A stretch of 64,000 nucleotides of DNA from JAGVPT01 sp049578505 (lineage in GTDB: Bacteria; Bacteroidota; Ignavibacteria; UBA10030; UBA8401), in assembly GCA_049578505.1 (NCBI GenBank), contig JBAUMC010000006.1, forward strand, positions 1-64,000. The letters run 5' to 3'. A program made the translations under genes and the position numbers. Position 1 is the first letter of the stretch. Each line of letters opens with the position of its first letter. A model generated the notes under the pieces. The model did no database searches. It was not told where the DNA came from and worked only from the letters and a program-made list of their open reading frames with translations. Below, in pieces: positions 15,488 through 25,291 of the stretch.

Positions 15488-17116
15488 TTAGAGCGGAAAC
15501 AGCAAGCGGATCGTCGTTCCCTTTCCCATATCAGTTTCGATTTCGATTTTCCCCTTGTGATCGTCCATCACTTTTTTCACGATCGCCATGCCGAGCCCCG
15601 TGCCGTGCTTTTTTCCGTACGTGACGAACGGTTCGAATATTCTCCGCTTCACTTCTTCAGGCATACCCGTTCCAGTATCCTTAAAGTCGACTTTCACCAT
15701 TCCGTCGGCATCCGCCGTCGTTACTGCGAGAGTTCCTCCTGTCGGCATTGCGTCCGCCGCATTGCTCGCGATATTGTAGAAGACCCGGACGATTTTATCC
15801 TGGTCGACTTTCACTTTCCCCCTGAAATTGAGATTCTTTTCGAGCTTGATATTGCGTTTCGTTAAATCTTTTTCGATGAACGCCAGCACGCCTTCCATCA
15901 CATCCCCAAATTCCGCCTCTTCGATGTTGGTTGCGCTCACACCACGGCTGAAGTCGAGAATTTCCTGTGCCATGTTGACGAACCGGTCGACCTGATGAAT
16001 CATTTCGTCGGCGAGTTTTGCAGCTTCCTCGTTCCCCGATTTTTTTTTCATTACTTGCGCGTACACACGCAGCGTTCCCATCGGGTTCTTGATGTCATGG
16101 ATGATTGTGCTTGCCATTCTTCCGACCGCCGAGAGCCGTTCGTTGTTGACCATTTCTTGTGCCAGCCGCGCATTCTCGATAGCGATGGAAGCGTGGATAG
16201 AGAGGGCGTTGATGAATTCCTCATCCTGAGCGGTAAACGGCCCTCCTTTCTTATTCAACATCTGAAAGACGCCGATGATTTTGCCGTCGCGGTTCTGCAT
16301 CGGCATGCAGAGCATATTGTTTGTCCGGTAACCCGATTTTTTATCTACATCCGGGTTGAAACGCGAGTCGTTGTAAGCATCGGGGATGTTGATCGTTTCT
16401 CCGGTTTTTGCAACGTATCCCGATAAGCCTTTACCGATGGGGAGGCGGATCTCGATGACCTCACTTCCCCGCAGCGCCTTAGACCAGATTTCTGATTTCA
16501 ATTCGTCCACGAGATAGAGCGTTCCGCGGTCGGCCGAGATCGATTTGATCGACGTCTCGAGAATGACGTCGAGAAGTTTGTCGAGGTCGAGAGTTGAGTT
16601 GACACTCTTTGCCGCGTCGATAAGTAAATTCAGCTTTTCAACTTGCTGCCTTGATATTTCGAGGCTCTTTTCCAGCTCTTGGACGATGATCTCGTCTGTC
16701 GACCGGAGTCGTTTGCTGATGGCTTTCAGTATATTCAGCGTTACAACATGGTTCGATTTAATCAGGCTGTCAAAATCCTGGCCGGAGAGACCGGCAACGA
16801 GTGTGTCTTCAACAGCCGTGGTTCTCGCCGACCGGGGCTGGTCTTCTATCAGTTCCATCTCTCCAAAAAATTCTCCCTTGCCGAGAACGGCGAGCGTAGT
16901 CTCCATACCGAATTTCGTGATCTTGGAGATTTTCACTTTTCCGTCGAGAATCAGATACAGTCGTCCGCCGCGAGTATCTTCGTTGAAAATAACCATTCCG
17001 GCGCTGAACGTTTCTTCTTTCAGGGTTTTGGAAATTTTCAGAAGGTCGACATCGCTGATATATTTGAAGAGGGAATTCGAGCGAAGGGTCTCGATCGTCA
17101 GGTTAGTGTTTTCCAT
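15488..17116 (-). CDS. Sensor histidine kinase with cNMP-binding and GAF domains
   Basis: A 542-residue soluble kinase. Residues about 10-130 are a cyclic nucleotide-binding (Crp-type) beta roll with GEFFGEMELIEDQPRSART. A short coiled coil leads to a GAF domain (about 170-320; DKLLDVILETSIKSISADRGTLYLV). The phosphoacceptor His is in ASTIIHDIKNPMGTLR, and the ATP-binding domain has N, G1 and G2 boxes (NIASNAADA, DTGTGMPEE, GTGLGMAIVKK). No transmembrane segment is visible, so it would sense intracellular ligands. No cognate response regulator is adjacent. Confidence 0.9.
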   Translation of the reverse strand: MENTNLTIETLRSNSLFKYISDVDLLKISKTLKEETFSAGMVIFNEDTRGGRLYLILDGKVKISKITKFGMETTLAVLGKGEFFGEMELIEDQPRSARTTAVEDTLVAGLSGQDFDSLIKSNHVVTLNILKAISKRLRSTDEIIVQELEKSLEISRQQVEKLNLLIDAAKSVNSTLDLDKLLDVILETSIKSISADRGTLYLVDELKSEIWSKALRGSEVIEIRLPIGKGLSGYVAKTGETINIPDAYNDSRFNPDVDKKSGYRTNNMLCMPMQNRDGKIIGVFQMLNKKGGPFTAQDEEFINALSIHASIAIENARLAQEMVNNERLSAVGRMASTIIHDIKNPMGTLRVYAQVMKKKSGNEEAAKLADEMIHQVDRFVNMAQEILDFSRGVSATNIEEAEFGDVMEGVLAFIEKDLTKRNIKLEKNLNFRGKVKVDQDKIVRVFYNIASNAADAMPTGGTLAVTTADADGMVKVDFKDTGTGMPEEVKRRIFEPFVTYGKKHGTGLGMAIVKKVMDDHKGKIEIETDMGKGTTIRLLFPL

Positions 17117-17287
17117 GATCGGCTTGCTATTTTCGGCGTGATGGAATGTGTCGGTAGAATTGAAATCCGAAGAAATTTACGTATTATGACTTAGAGAGTC
17201 AAGGCAACGGCAGTGGTACGTTTTGCCTCTTCCTGAACTGCCATAAGCGTAATTTATGGTACGATAAATCAGTCCGGTGCCCGGTAT

Positions 17288-18616
17288 TTACTCGCTCTCT
17301 TTGGGCGGTGGTGAGGGTTCATTCGGCGGTTGGAAAGAGAGAATCGCGGCATGAGCTTGTTTCAAAATTTCCCGCACCTGATTGCTGTTGCGACTGCTCA
17401 CTTTTGCCTTTACGATGATATTGCCGTCTTCATAAATTCGTTCTTCAATTTCGGCGAGGTCGTGGAGTGCTGAGAGCAGTTTGTGTTCGGTGTGGGCGAT
17501 TGAGAAGGTCAGGTCGATCCGCGAATGGTGGATCGTTTTCAATAGCATCTCTTTCAGTCCGAGAAGGTTAATTCCCCGTTCTGCCGAAATGAACACGGAC
17601 GGAACGAACTGTTTTTGCAATTCCTGCAAGTGCTCCCGGTCCTGCAACGCATCGATTTTGTTGAAGACGTAGAGCGTCGGTTTGCCGGTAACTCCCAATT
17701 CTTCGAGCGTCGCTTTTACCACGCGGATCTGGTCGTCGAACTTCGGATGGCACACGTCGATCACATGGAGGAGGATGTCTGCCTCGACGACCTCCATGAG
17801 TGTCCCCTTAAATGAAGCGACAAGATGGTGCGGCAGTTTGCGGATAAAGCCGACCGTGTCGGAAAGAAGAATCTTGGTAGAAGGAGAGAGGACGGCCGTG
17901 CGTGTCGTGGTGTCGAGCGTTGCAAAGAGGCGGTTCTCTACGAAAACATTTGAATCGGTGAGTGCATTGAGCAGCGTTGATTTGCCGGCATTCGTGTAGC
18001 CGACGAGGGAGACGTTGACGAACTCTTTTCTCCCGCTTCGCCGTGTCTCGCGCTGCCGCCCGATTTTTTCAAGTTTTTCTTCGAGGTGGGAAATGCGCTG
18101 GCGTATCATGCGCCGGTCTGTTTCGATCTGCGTTTCACCAGGACCCTTGGTTCCGATACCGCCGAACTGTTTAGACAAATGCGTCCATGCGCGCGTGAGG
18201 CGCGGAAGAAGGTATTGAAGCTGTGCAAGCTCGACCTGCGTGCGCGCTTCGTTGGTCTTTGCCCGGCTCGCGAAAATATCGAGGATCAATCCGCTTCGGT
18301 CCAGTATTTTCCGGCTGATGCTTGTCTCAAGGTTCCGCACTTGCGCAGGAGAGAGGTCGTCATCGAAAATGACGCTTGCAATGTTATCGTCCTCGACCAG
18401 CTGTGCGATCTGCTCGACTTTTCCTTTTCCGATATAGAATGCCGGGTCGATTTTATTCCGCTCCTGCAGAATTCTGTGGACGACGGTCGCCCCGGCGGTA
18501 TCGGAAAGGAGCGAAAGTTCGTCGAGGTACTCTTCTGCTTGGCGTTTGTTGATGTTCCTCGTTACTAATCCTACGACGATGGCCCGCTCTTTCTGGTCTT
18601 TGATAAGATCGATCAT
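17288..18616 (-). CDS. hflX: GTPase HflX
   Basis: A 442-residue ribosome-associated GTPase, linked in other bacteria to rescue of stalled or heat-damaged 70S ribosomes. The HflX N-terminal domain includes the glycine-rich linker GPGETQIETDRR. The G domain shows GYTNAGKST (G1), DTVGFIRKLP (G3) and NKID (G4). I start at ATG 18616 (MIDLIKDQKERAIVVGL) because the upstream extension would begin inside the preceding gene and lacks family resemblance. It follows the VWA gene by 31 nt. Confidence 0.94.
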   Translation of the reverse strand: MIDLIKDQKERAIVVGLVTRNINKRQAEEYLDELSLLSDTAGATVVHRILQERNKIDPAFYIGKGKVEQIAQLVEDDNIASVIFDDDLSPAQVRNLETSISRKILDRSGLILDIFASRAKTNEARTQVELAQLQYLLPRLTRAWTHLSKQFGGIGTKGPGETQIETDRRMIRQRISHLEEKLEKIGRQRETRRSGRKEFVNVSLVGYTNAGKSTLLNALTDSNVFVENRLFATLDTTTRTAVLSPSTKILLSDTVGFIRKLPHHLVASFKGTLMEVVEADILLHVIDVCHPKFDDQIRVVKATLEELGVTGKPTLYVFNKIDALQDREHLQELQKQFVPSVFISAERGINLLGLKEMLLKTIHHSRIDLTFSIAHTEHKLLSALHDLAEIEERIYEDGNIIVKAKVSSRNSNQVREILKQAHAAILSFQPPNEPSPPPKESE

Positions 18617-18647
18617 ACAATGTTTACCGTTGGGCTGATGAGATGCA

Positions 18648-20864
18648 CTATTGCGCCATTTCTGGTTTTGGTTCGCGCGCAACCACCATCTCAATTACTG
18701 CTGTAATAATTGCCGCGATGAGAAAATAATTCCATAGCTCTACACCAAACCTGCTCTGCAGAACAACTTTGCTCAGCGATTCGGGATTTTTCACGATCGA
18801 AACCGCCTTCTGTTCGATCCCGTATTTTTCAATCATTGCGATAACCTCGGCCGGCTTCGACCGTTCGGAAGCCGATTCAAGCGGGTCGACGTTCACAGGT
18901 ATCTGCATAAGTGTGTCCCTCGCGCGGACAATGGAGTAAATGCCCGGTAGCGATGTTTTGTCGAACGAAATTCCGGGATGGGGAACGGTGCTCGCCGGCT
19001 GGGCTGAATAGGGTTGTACCAATGTTTCTTTTCTCTCCGGGTCGAAAACTTGAAGGGTCGGAATCTGCGCCCCCTCGGAGTCATGGGTTCGCTTGCTCAC
19101 CATAGGAAGGGGAATGTCGATTCGATCTCCCACGGTCACCGAAGGGGAAGCAATCAGTGAACTTCCCCCCGATGCAGCATAGAGTATTGTTTGGTAAAGC
19201 AATGGAACGAAAATTCCCTTCAGAGGGAAATCGGACCATTCGGAAGTCCCAGCGACAGCAAATCCAAGAATGTGGGGAAAGTCTTTCTCAACTGCAGCCC
19301 GGTTGGATATTTTTTCCCACAAAAAAGGTGTCCCGTTCGAGAGGGAAATGATCGATCTGATTTCTTTTTCGGATGTAAACCGGATGAAGGCCAATACTTT
19401 CGGCGACTCTACCTCTTTCTTTTCTTTCTCTCCTTCTGTTGCGGATTCGAACATTCCCTGAAACACGGGATGGCCGAAATCAATTTTCTCGAATGAAAGA
19501 TATGTCCCCGGCGTTTTTTGTTTTTCAACCGGCATAAGTGGCGGCAGTCCGAGTTTCGGCAGGAGGGAGGAGTTGTACTGGTCGACGTTCAACAGATTCC
19601 CCGGGATGATGATGATTCCGCCTCCTTGCGAAGCGTACTCGTTGAGCTGGTCAGCCTGGAGCGGTGACAAGGACGCAACATTAGATAAGAGCACCACATC
19701 CGTCCGGACCAGCGCGCCGTATGTCAGTTGCGAAGGCGAAAGCTCGGTCAATGCAAGCGCGGTCGCCCCTTCGTCTTCATTGTGAGCCGTGAGGGCCAGA
19801 CGAATATATGTCGAGCTTTTCGGGTCGGATGACGATAGGAGCACGTTGACTTGCTCCGGTATGTTGATAGTGAAATAACGATCGTTGTCGCCGCTGAAAG
19901 AATCTTCTTCCAGTTTGACGCGTCCGGATAAGAAACCCGCGCGGTTCGGCGTTGCTGTAAATTCGACAAACGCCTGCTTTCCCCCGTCAATCGTTACGCT
20001 TTTTTGCATCACCCGCGCGCCATCCAGGAACAAATTGACTAGATAATTCTGCGCAATTGCGGTTCCGTAATTTCGTACGTCAGCGCGCACTGTAAACGGC
20101 TTTCCTTTTTGAAAGAGTGTCGGAGGGATCTCTACTTTTTCAATTCCGACGTTTTCAAACGGTTGGTCGGAAAGGGGAACAAAAAATAGCCTGACGTTGG
20201 ACTCGAAAAGTTTTTCCGTCTGACCTGTGCCTCCCGGAGTTCGCTGATTAACAACGGTCGTCTTCTGGTTGTCGGTGACTATGTAAATTTCCTTGTTGAA
20301 ATTATTTGATCGCTGGAGCAGCCGCGACGAGAGACGGAGTGCGTCTTCGACGGTGCGATGTTTATAGCTTATGTCGGTCCGTCGGATCGCATCGCGAAGT
20401 TGTTGAATATCGTGGGTTGGTTCTCCGATCGTCGCTTGTGGAAGGTCTGAGAGTCTGATGAACAGGGCATCGTCTCCTTCCTTTAACATATCAACAAGGC
20501 CGAGAGCGGATGATTGTGCTTGTTTCAAAAACGTGCCGCGTTCGTTGCGGAGGGACATGCTGTATGAATTGTCGAGGATGATGACGATAGTGGTTTTTGC
20601 ATGCGTTCCGAAACCCGCGAGCGTTCCTTTTAGCGCCGGGCGGGAAAAGGCAACGACGATGAACAGGATGATAAGCGTGCGAAGCATCAACAGCAGCCAC
20701 TGCCGGATCTTCACCTTCCGCATTTTACTCTTCTGCAATTCTTTAAGGAATGTCAGCGTGCTGAATTCAATTGTACGAAGCTTTCGAATATTCAGCAGAT
20801 GGAGAATAAGAGGAATGGCCGCAGCTGCAAGGCCCAAGAGCACAAAGGGATTAAGGAAGGTCAT
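18648..20864 (-). CDS. BatA-domain/VWA membrane protein
   Basis: A 738-residue protein. The N-terminal BatA domain (about 1-75; FLNPFVLLGLAAAAIPLILH) contains two membrane segments. A von Willebrand A domain follows at about 90-240 with a DNSYSMS metal-site motif. The middle holds extracytoplasmic Ig-like sequence and a glutamine-amidotransferase-like segment (GGGIIIIPGN). A last transmembrane helix lies near 710-728. This is the arrangement of large aerotolerance-operon-related proteins common in Bacteroidota; the molecular function is unknown. The other bat genes are not nearby. Confidence 0.85.
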   Translation of the reverse strand: MTFLNPFVLLGLAAAAIPLILHLLNIRKLRTIEFSTLTFLKELQKSKMRKVKIRQWLLLMLRTLIILFIVVAFSRPALKGTLAGFGTHAKTTIVIILDNSYSMSLRNERGTFLKQAQSSALGLVDMLKEGDDALFIRLSDLPQATIGEPTHDIQQLRDAIRRTDISYKHRTVEDALRLSSRLLQRSNNFNKEIYIVTDNQKTTVVNQRTPGGTGQTEKLFESNVRLFFVPLSDQPFENVGIEKVEIPPTLFQKGKPFTVRADVRNYGTAIAQNYLVNLFLDGARVMQKSVTIDGGKQAFVEFTATPNRAGFLSGRVKLEEDSFSGDNDRYFTINIPEQVNVLLSSSDPKSSTYIRLALTAHNEDEGATALALTELSPSQLTYGALVRTDVVLLSNVASLSPLQADQLNEYASQGGGIIIIPGNLLNVDQYNSSLLPKLGLPPLMPVEKQKTPGTYLSFEKIDFGHPVFQGMFESATEGEKEKKEVESPKVLAFIRFTSEKEIRSIISLSNGTPFLWEKISNRAAVEKDFPHILGFAVAGTSEWSDFPLKGIFVPLLYQTILYAASGGSSLIASPSVTVGDRIDIPLPMVSKRTHDSEGAQIPTLQVFDPERKETLVQPYSAQPASTVPHPGISFDKTSLPGIYSIVRARDTLMQIPVNVDPLESASERSKPAEVIAMIEKYGIEQKAVSIVKNPESLSKVVLQSRFGVELWNYFLIAAIITAVIEMVVAREPKPEMAQ

Positions 20865-20890
20865 CGTCTCCGTTAATGATAGAAGCAGAG

Positions 20891-20973
20891 TGCCGAGAGG
20901 GGGATTCGAACCCCCAATGCCTTACGGCGCTAGCTCCTAAGGCTAGTGTGTCTGCCAATTCCACCATCTCGGC
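20891..20973 (-). tRNA. tRNA-Leu (anticodon UAG)
   Basis: Read on the minus strand, the 83-nt gene folds as a class II tRNA. The acceptor stem is GCCGAGA (20967-20973) with its complement at 20892-20898 and discriminator A. The anticodon stem CTAGC/GCTAG has loop CTTAGGA, giving anticodon TAG. There is a variable arm (GCCGTAAGGC region) and a GGTTCGAATCC T loop. CCA is not encoded. Confidence 0.95.
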
Positions 20974-21078
20974 AATGAGTTTCTTCATTAAAAATAAGGA
21001 AATCTTGGGCGAATATCAATTTGTACCGGAGGTAGGCAGTACTACGCTTTGAGTGTTCTGAATAAAAAAAGATTTGTC

Positions 21079-21291
21079 ATGTCCCCCTAAGGGGGACATC
21101 CAGGTTTAAATGCATGGATTCCGGCTTTCGCCGGAATGACACTGACTTTCAAAGTATACCACTACCCGGAGGTATTGGGATCGCAAACCTTCCGAAAGGT
21201 TCGTTTAGATGGTGTTTCGATGTCGAGATAGTCAAAAATTCGAATAGAAAACCTTCGGAAGGTTCCTTAAGAAGGTGTCCGACATCTCTTC
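21079..21291. repeat. Palindromic and tandem repeats in the tRNA-Leu/GDSL gap
   Basis: The roughly 385-bp gap has no gene. It holds a hairpin ATGTCCCCCT/AGGGGGACAT at 21079-21099 and a hairpin ATTCCGGC/GCCGGAAT at 21118-21137, a very common dispersed motif. Two diverged ~42-bp direct copies begin AAACCTTCCG (about 21185) and AAACCTTCGG (about 21250), each with its own AACCTTCSGAAGGTT palindrome. Confidence 0.65.
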
Positions 21292-21307
21292 CGCAACGGC
21301 AATAAAA

Positions 21308-21330
21308 AAGGGACGCGATGTGCGTCCCTT
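21308..21330 (-). terminator. Terminator of the FadL-GDSL transcript
   Basis: AAGGGACGC / GCGTCCCTT closes a 5-nt loop. On the minus strand it is followed by a T run (21302-21309 read in reverse). It lies about 30 bp beyond the stop of the GDSL lipoprotein gene. Confidence 0.8.
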
Positions 21331-21358
21331 ATTGAAATCTATATAATTTGGAATATGA

Positions 21359-22852
21359 TTAAATGCCCGATTGCCAAAGTGCGTTGAAGCTTTTCCACGC
21401 TCTATACGGAATTATCGGAACATTCTCTACCTCTGCCTTGCTCAAAGGATGTACCGTCGGAAGTCCCGGCAGGGTATTGATATTGACATACGGGACGTGC
21501 ATGCCGAATTTCGCGTTCATTGTTTTAATGTATTGGTTAGCAAGGATACCGTATCCCTTGGAAGTGGGATGCACGCCGTCGAGGCTGAACAATCCTCCCG
21601 AAACGTAGTCTGTCTTAAAGGTTTCTCCGTTGACTGTCACGCCATATTGTTTCACGCTATTAAAAAAGCCGTTGAAATCCACAACAGCTGCGTTAAATTG
21701 AGTAGCACTTGCGGAGATCGTGTTGTTAAAGTCGGAGATCGCTTGCTCGGTAGTTGCTTGTTCGGCCGAGTCGAGCACGAGCGCATCCGGGAATGGATTC
21801 TGGGGATGGAATCCGAACGGTTTGGTCGTGTCGATACCTGCCGGCAATGAAGGATAACCATTGTCTCTATACCACTGCCCGGTAGGATACCCAAGGAGCG
21901 CGGCATATGGGCCTGCCTCCAGAGTGATCAGAGGATCAGACTGAGGATTGTTAAAGTTGGTGTATGATGAAGCCACAACCTCGCCATGTTTTTCATAAAA
22001 GAGTCCGACAATCGCGGGGTTGGATGCTTTTGCGGCTTTGATGCCCGCCGCCATCTCGGGTCCAACTGTCGTGAAGAATGGAATAGCTTTGACGTCCGGA
22101 ATATTGCCGACAAGGATTTTTGCGTTCGGCAATGCAGTGCGGAGCATACTCAGAGCTTGACCATACAACTGTTGAAACAGAGATGAAGGAGTCGGTCCCA
22201 CAGTCCCGGCAATGTTCATTGATGTTCCTCCGCTCGTTGCATACCCCAGCACATCGTTGTTGCCGAGCCAGAAAGTGACAAGATCCGGGTTGAGGGCATG
22301 AGCCTGAGCAAGGATTGATCCTCCAAATGCGCTGTTTCGGAGTACTAAGGAGAAGAACCCATTACTACGAGGTGGATTTCCTTTCGACGCAAAATTTGTT
22401 GTATCGAGAAAATCATAGATGATAGCGCCTGGAACTCCCAGGTTATCGTACGGACGAGCGAGCGCCAAATTTTCCGGTGCGCCCGCCGCCTGGCCTGTCG
22501 GACCGATGACTGGTCCAACGAAGCTGATGAGCTGATACTGCGCAGCCTTGCCAGTCACGGGATCTGCGTTACCGGGGTCTGAGTAAAGCGGCTGTTGGAA
22601 AGTTCCAAGATTTGCGCCGGCGGCATCAAGCTGGTCAGAGATCAATTTGGGATAACTGTAAATCTGGGAGGAATGGTATAACGCGTTCGACTGGTATCCT
22701 GCAGTCAAACTATTTCCAATTGCAACGTACTTCGTCACTGTCACGCTGCCAAGGCTGGCCGACGGCCCGGAAGGGGCGGAGTCGGTGCACCCTTGTGCCA
22801 CCAGAGCGCCGATGACGACCAACGCCGCAAAGATGAAGGTGTTCGCTTTCAT
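21359..22852 (-). CDS. SGNH/GDSL-family hydrolase lipoprotein
   Basis: A 497-residue lipoprotein. The start at 22852 gives a standard signal with lipobox VAQGC, while a 5-residue upstream extension would not. The SGNH blocks are visible: Ser in AIGNSLTAGY, Asn in WLGNNDVLG, and the Asp-His pair in DGVHPTSKGYG near the C terminus. The protein is probably an esterase or lipase anchored to the outer membrane. It directly follows the FadL gene in the same direction, which suggests release of fatty acids from esters outside the cell and their uptake through FadL. Confidence 0.88.
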   Translation of the reverse strand: MKANTFIFAALVVIGALVAQGCTDSAPSGPSASLGSVTVTKYVAIGNSLTAGYQSNALYHSSQIYSYPKLISDQLDAAGANLGTFQQPLYSDPGNADPVTGKAAQYQLISFVGPVIGPTGQAAGAPENLALARPYDNLGVPGAIIYDFLDTTNFASKGNPPRSNGFFSLVLRNSAFGGSILAQAHALNPDLVTFWLGNNDVLGYATSGGTSMNIAGTVGPTPSSLFQQLYGQALSMLRTALPNAKILVGNIPDVKAIPFFTTVGPEMAAGIKAAKASNPAIVGLFYEKHGEVVASSYTNFNNPQSDPLITLEAGPYAALLGYPTGQWYRDNGYPSLPAGIDTTKPFGFHPQNPFPDALVLDSAEQATTEQAISDFNNTISASATQFNAAVVDFNGFFNSVKQYGVTVNGETFKTDYVSGGLFSLDGVHPTSKGYGILANQYIKTMNAKFGMHVPYVNINTLPGLPTVHPLSKAEVENVPIIPYRAWKSFNALWQSGI

Positions 22853-22895
22853 TTTTCTGTACTCCATACTAGTTGGACATTCGTAAACTTATGAA

Positions 22896-24131
22896 TTAGA
22901 ACGTGTAGCCCAAGCTCACACCGATGAGGTTTGCGAGGGCGTTATAGGTCCCGTCAAAATTGGTTACAGTATTCACTGCTTGGCGTTGGTCGAATTTCAG
23001 GAACATGTAAGAAACATCGGCTGAGAGTTCTTTTGTGAATTGGTATCCTAAGCCAACGTTCACTCCATTTCGGTTCGCATCCGGAAGGATCGGATCGACG
23101 TACGCCGAGGCTACAGGCGAATGGTCGTAGAGATACCCTGCACGGATCTTAAGTGCATCCATCGTGTATTCTCCGCCGATGCGGATCATGTACGTATCGC
23201 TATAATTCTTAGGTTCGGTGACATCTTTCGTCGGGTCGTTCTTAAAGTCGATTGTAAGTTCTTTGTAGGATGACCATCCGATATACTGATAGTCAGCTTC
23301 GAGTTCAAAATTCGGTGCTGCTTTGTAAGCAATACCTGCGAATCCCGTTGCAGGAAGCGTGAGCGAAGAGGTAACATCGTCGTTCACAACGTTTACTTCT
23401 GCGAACTGAGGATTAAAGCTGACGTTTCCGGAAGCACTCAGCTTTACGGAGGAGCGGTACGAGACACCGGCGCTCAAATCGGGGGTGAATTTATAGAGCA
23501 CGCCCACATTAAAGCCGTATGCGGTCTTCGAATTCATGTCGATCGAGACCTTCGTGTCTGTGTTGATCACGTTCTCCTCTTGCTCGAGTTTTACGGTCCC
23601 CGTCACGATGTTCAATCCGGCCCCAATTGAAAGCTGGTCGTTAAATTTATAGGCGACGGTGGGAGTGTAAAAAAATGAGGCGAGATCCACTTTCGTCGTG
23701 ATATATTTTCCAACCCAGTCAGAAGGCCATTCGGTTCCCAGCCCGTACGGATTTGTCACACCGATTCCGACAGTAAGGTTATTCGCCACGGGATAGATGC
23801 CGTAGAGGCTGATGGGGGTGAAGGTCTGCTTGGTCATTTTTGTCTCGTTCTTTATCGCGGGGTCATTTGCATCGGCGATCGGACCGTAAAATGAGACTTG
23901 CGGCAGAATGAATGTCGTTCCGAGATAAAGTTCTGCTTGGGATTGAAACCCAAGTCCTGCAGGATTAAAATAAATTGCGGAAGGATCCGAGGCGCGCGCT
24001 GCAAATGCGCCGCCTTGTGCCATCGCTCTGGAGCCAAGCTCGTTCAACTGGAATCCTCCCGCAATCACCGTTGCATTTCCCAGGATCGCAGCGACACAGA
24101 GGCAGGCTGTGTGAAGGGTCATTCTTTTCAA
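22896..24131 (-). CDS. FadL/OmpP1/TodX family outer-membrane transporter
   Basis: A 411-residue protein with a signal peptide followed by the family's N-terminal hatch, GFQLNELGSRAMAQGGAFAARASDPSAIYFNPAGL. The rest alternates in a 14-strand-barrel pattern and ends with an aromatic residue (GVSLGYTF). FadL proteins carry long-chain fatty acids or other hydrophobic compounds across the outer membrane. It is 43 bp upstream of the GDSL lipoprotein and very probably shares its transcript. Confidence 0.92.
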   Translation of the reverse strand: MKRMTLHTACLCVAAILGNATVIAGGFQLNELGSRAMAQGGAFAARASDPSAIYFNPAGLGFQSQAELYLGTTFILPQVSFYGPIADANDPAIKNETKMTKQTFTPISLYGIYPVANNLTVGIGVTNPYGLGTEWPSDWVGKYITTKVDLASFFYTPTVAYKFNDQLSIGAGLNIVTGTVKLEQEENVINTDTKVSIDMNSKTAYGFNVGVLYKFTPDLSAGVSYRSSVKLSASGNVSFNPQFAEVNVVNDDVTSSLTLPATGFAGIAYKAAPNFELEADYQYIGWSSYKELTIDFKNDPTKDVTEPKNYSDTYMIRIGGEYTMDALKIRAGYLYDHSPVASAYVDPILPDANRNGVNVGLGYQFTKELSADVSYMFLKFDQRQAVNTVTNFDGTYNALANLIGVSLGYTF

Positions 24132-24395
24132 GGTAACCTCCTTCTGAAAATTTGTCTCGATAGGTTCGTGATTTCGTTGCTCTTTATTGCGGTAACGTGT
24201 GTGTCTGAAACTGCAGCATTATAAAAGGTGGGTCAAGTATAGCACTCTCGAATATCAAAAGCAAGGGACGATATAGTCCTATTTTTATGCTGGTATTTTC
24301 TCTTCGAATCTCGTGGAAACTCCGGCGTGGCACAAAGAAGAGGTTGACTAGCCCGCACTAACTGAGAGACGACTGATCGGAGGTGAGTCCGAGGG

Positions 24396-25142
24396 TCAGA
24401 AGTTCTTGCTCTTGAAATCCCACTCATACCCGTTTTTTTGTTCCGTAGCATCGACAATAATTTTGACGGGACCAATCCCCGGAGCAAACCAGTATGTCGC
24501 AAGCGGAACCCCGATCCCGTTCCCCCGAACCACCCCATCAACGATAATGAATTGTGTGAGTGTCGTTCGATACGTATTAAACATCTGTCCGCCGACGCTT
24601 AGACTCTCCTCGTCAGCAAACTGCCCGGCTACCTTCAGATCGTAGACGGAGTCAGGAGTACGTAACGAATCGTCGAACGCCGTCCAAAAGGCGGCGACGC
24701 CGTCTCCAATGTTGCCGACCAGGATCCAATTGAGGGAATCACCTTGTGGAAGCAGAATATTCTCGAGGAACCAAAAATCTGCTTCGCCAGTCGGCGGTGT
24801 GCGTAGGATATAGAGAGGAGTGGCCGATGGTGATGGTGCCGTTATCGAGTCGATAATAAGGTTTGATGTTCCTCCGAGTGGACTAGCTGTGTCGTTCGAA
24901 ACCACCGTCCACGTCGATGAATACGTTGCCCCTGTAGTAATATTCGTGTCCGCCCCGACGGACCGGAGGTAGCCGGTGTAAGTTATCTTATGACCGACCG
25001 TCAGCGGGAAAATATCGGTGGTGATGGGAATTGTTGTCGGCGCGACGGGGCTGCTACTTTTCTTGCAGCCAACAACAAAAAGTGTCAAAACGGCTAATAC
25101 AAAAGCCAACACAAATATTGCCGTTTGTCGAACTCTGTTCAT
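24396..25142 (-). CDS. Hypothetical lipoprotein
   Basis: A 248-residue secreted lipoprotein. Starting at ATG 25142 gives a clean signal with lipobox VVGC followed by a KKSSSP tether. A longer frame upstream would place a signal peptide 42 residues in, so it is rejected. The mature region is beta-rich, with repeated TGxT/YTG and W-containing strands (GEADFWFLENILLP) and a conserved-looking end (YWFAPGIGPVKIIVDAT). That ending is reminiscent of FCB lipoproteins of unknown function. Confidence 0.75.
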   Translation of the reverse strand: MNRVRQTAIFVLAFVLAVLTLFVVGCKKSSSPVAPTTIPITTDIFPLTVGHKITYTGYLRSVGADTNITTGATYSSTWTVVSNDTASPLGGTSNLIIDSITAPSPSATPLYILRTPPTGEADFWFLENILLPQGDSLNWILVGNIGDGVAAFWTAFDDSLRTPDSVYDLKVAGQFADEESLSVGGQMFNTYRTTLTQFIIVDGVVRGNGIGVPLATYWFAPGIGPVKIIVDATEQKNGYEWDFKSKNF

Positions 25143-25208
25143 GAAATCTCCGTAGTGATATGAAAACGTTAATAGTCTACACTTAGACGCGAGATGCTGC
25201 AGAAAGTT

Positions 25209-25256
25209 TGTCTCTCTGCGTAACTCCGTGCCGCCTCTGTGCCCCTCTGTGTCACA
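25209..25256. repeat. Imperfect CTCYGTG tandem repeat
   Basis: Several near copies of CTCTGTG/CTCCGTG occur in a row in the spacer between two minus-strand genes. It is a low-complexity interspersed repeat with no gene. Confidence 0.4.
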
Positions 25257-25291
25257 CCATTGTTCCACAGAGTTACTCGGAGCGCTAAGGC

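Noticed and set aside
24233..24541. 102-residue minus-strand ORF downstream of the lipoprotein gene
   Set aside because: Overlaps the 3' end of the lipoprotein gene in another frame and has no protein-like features.
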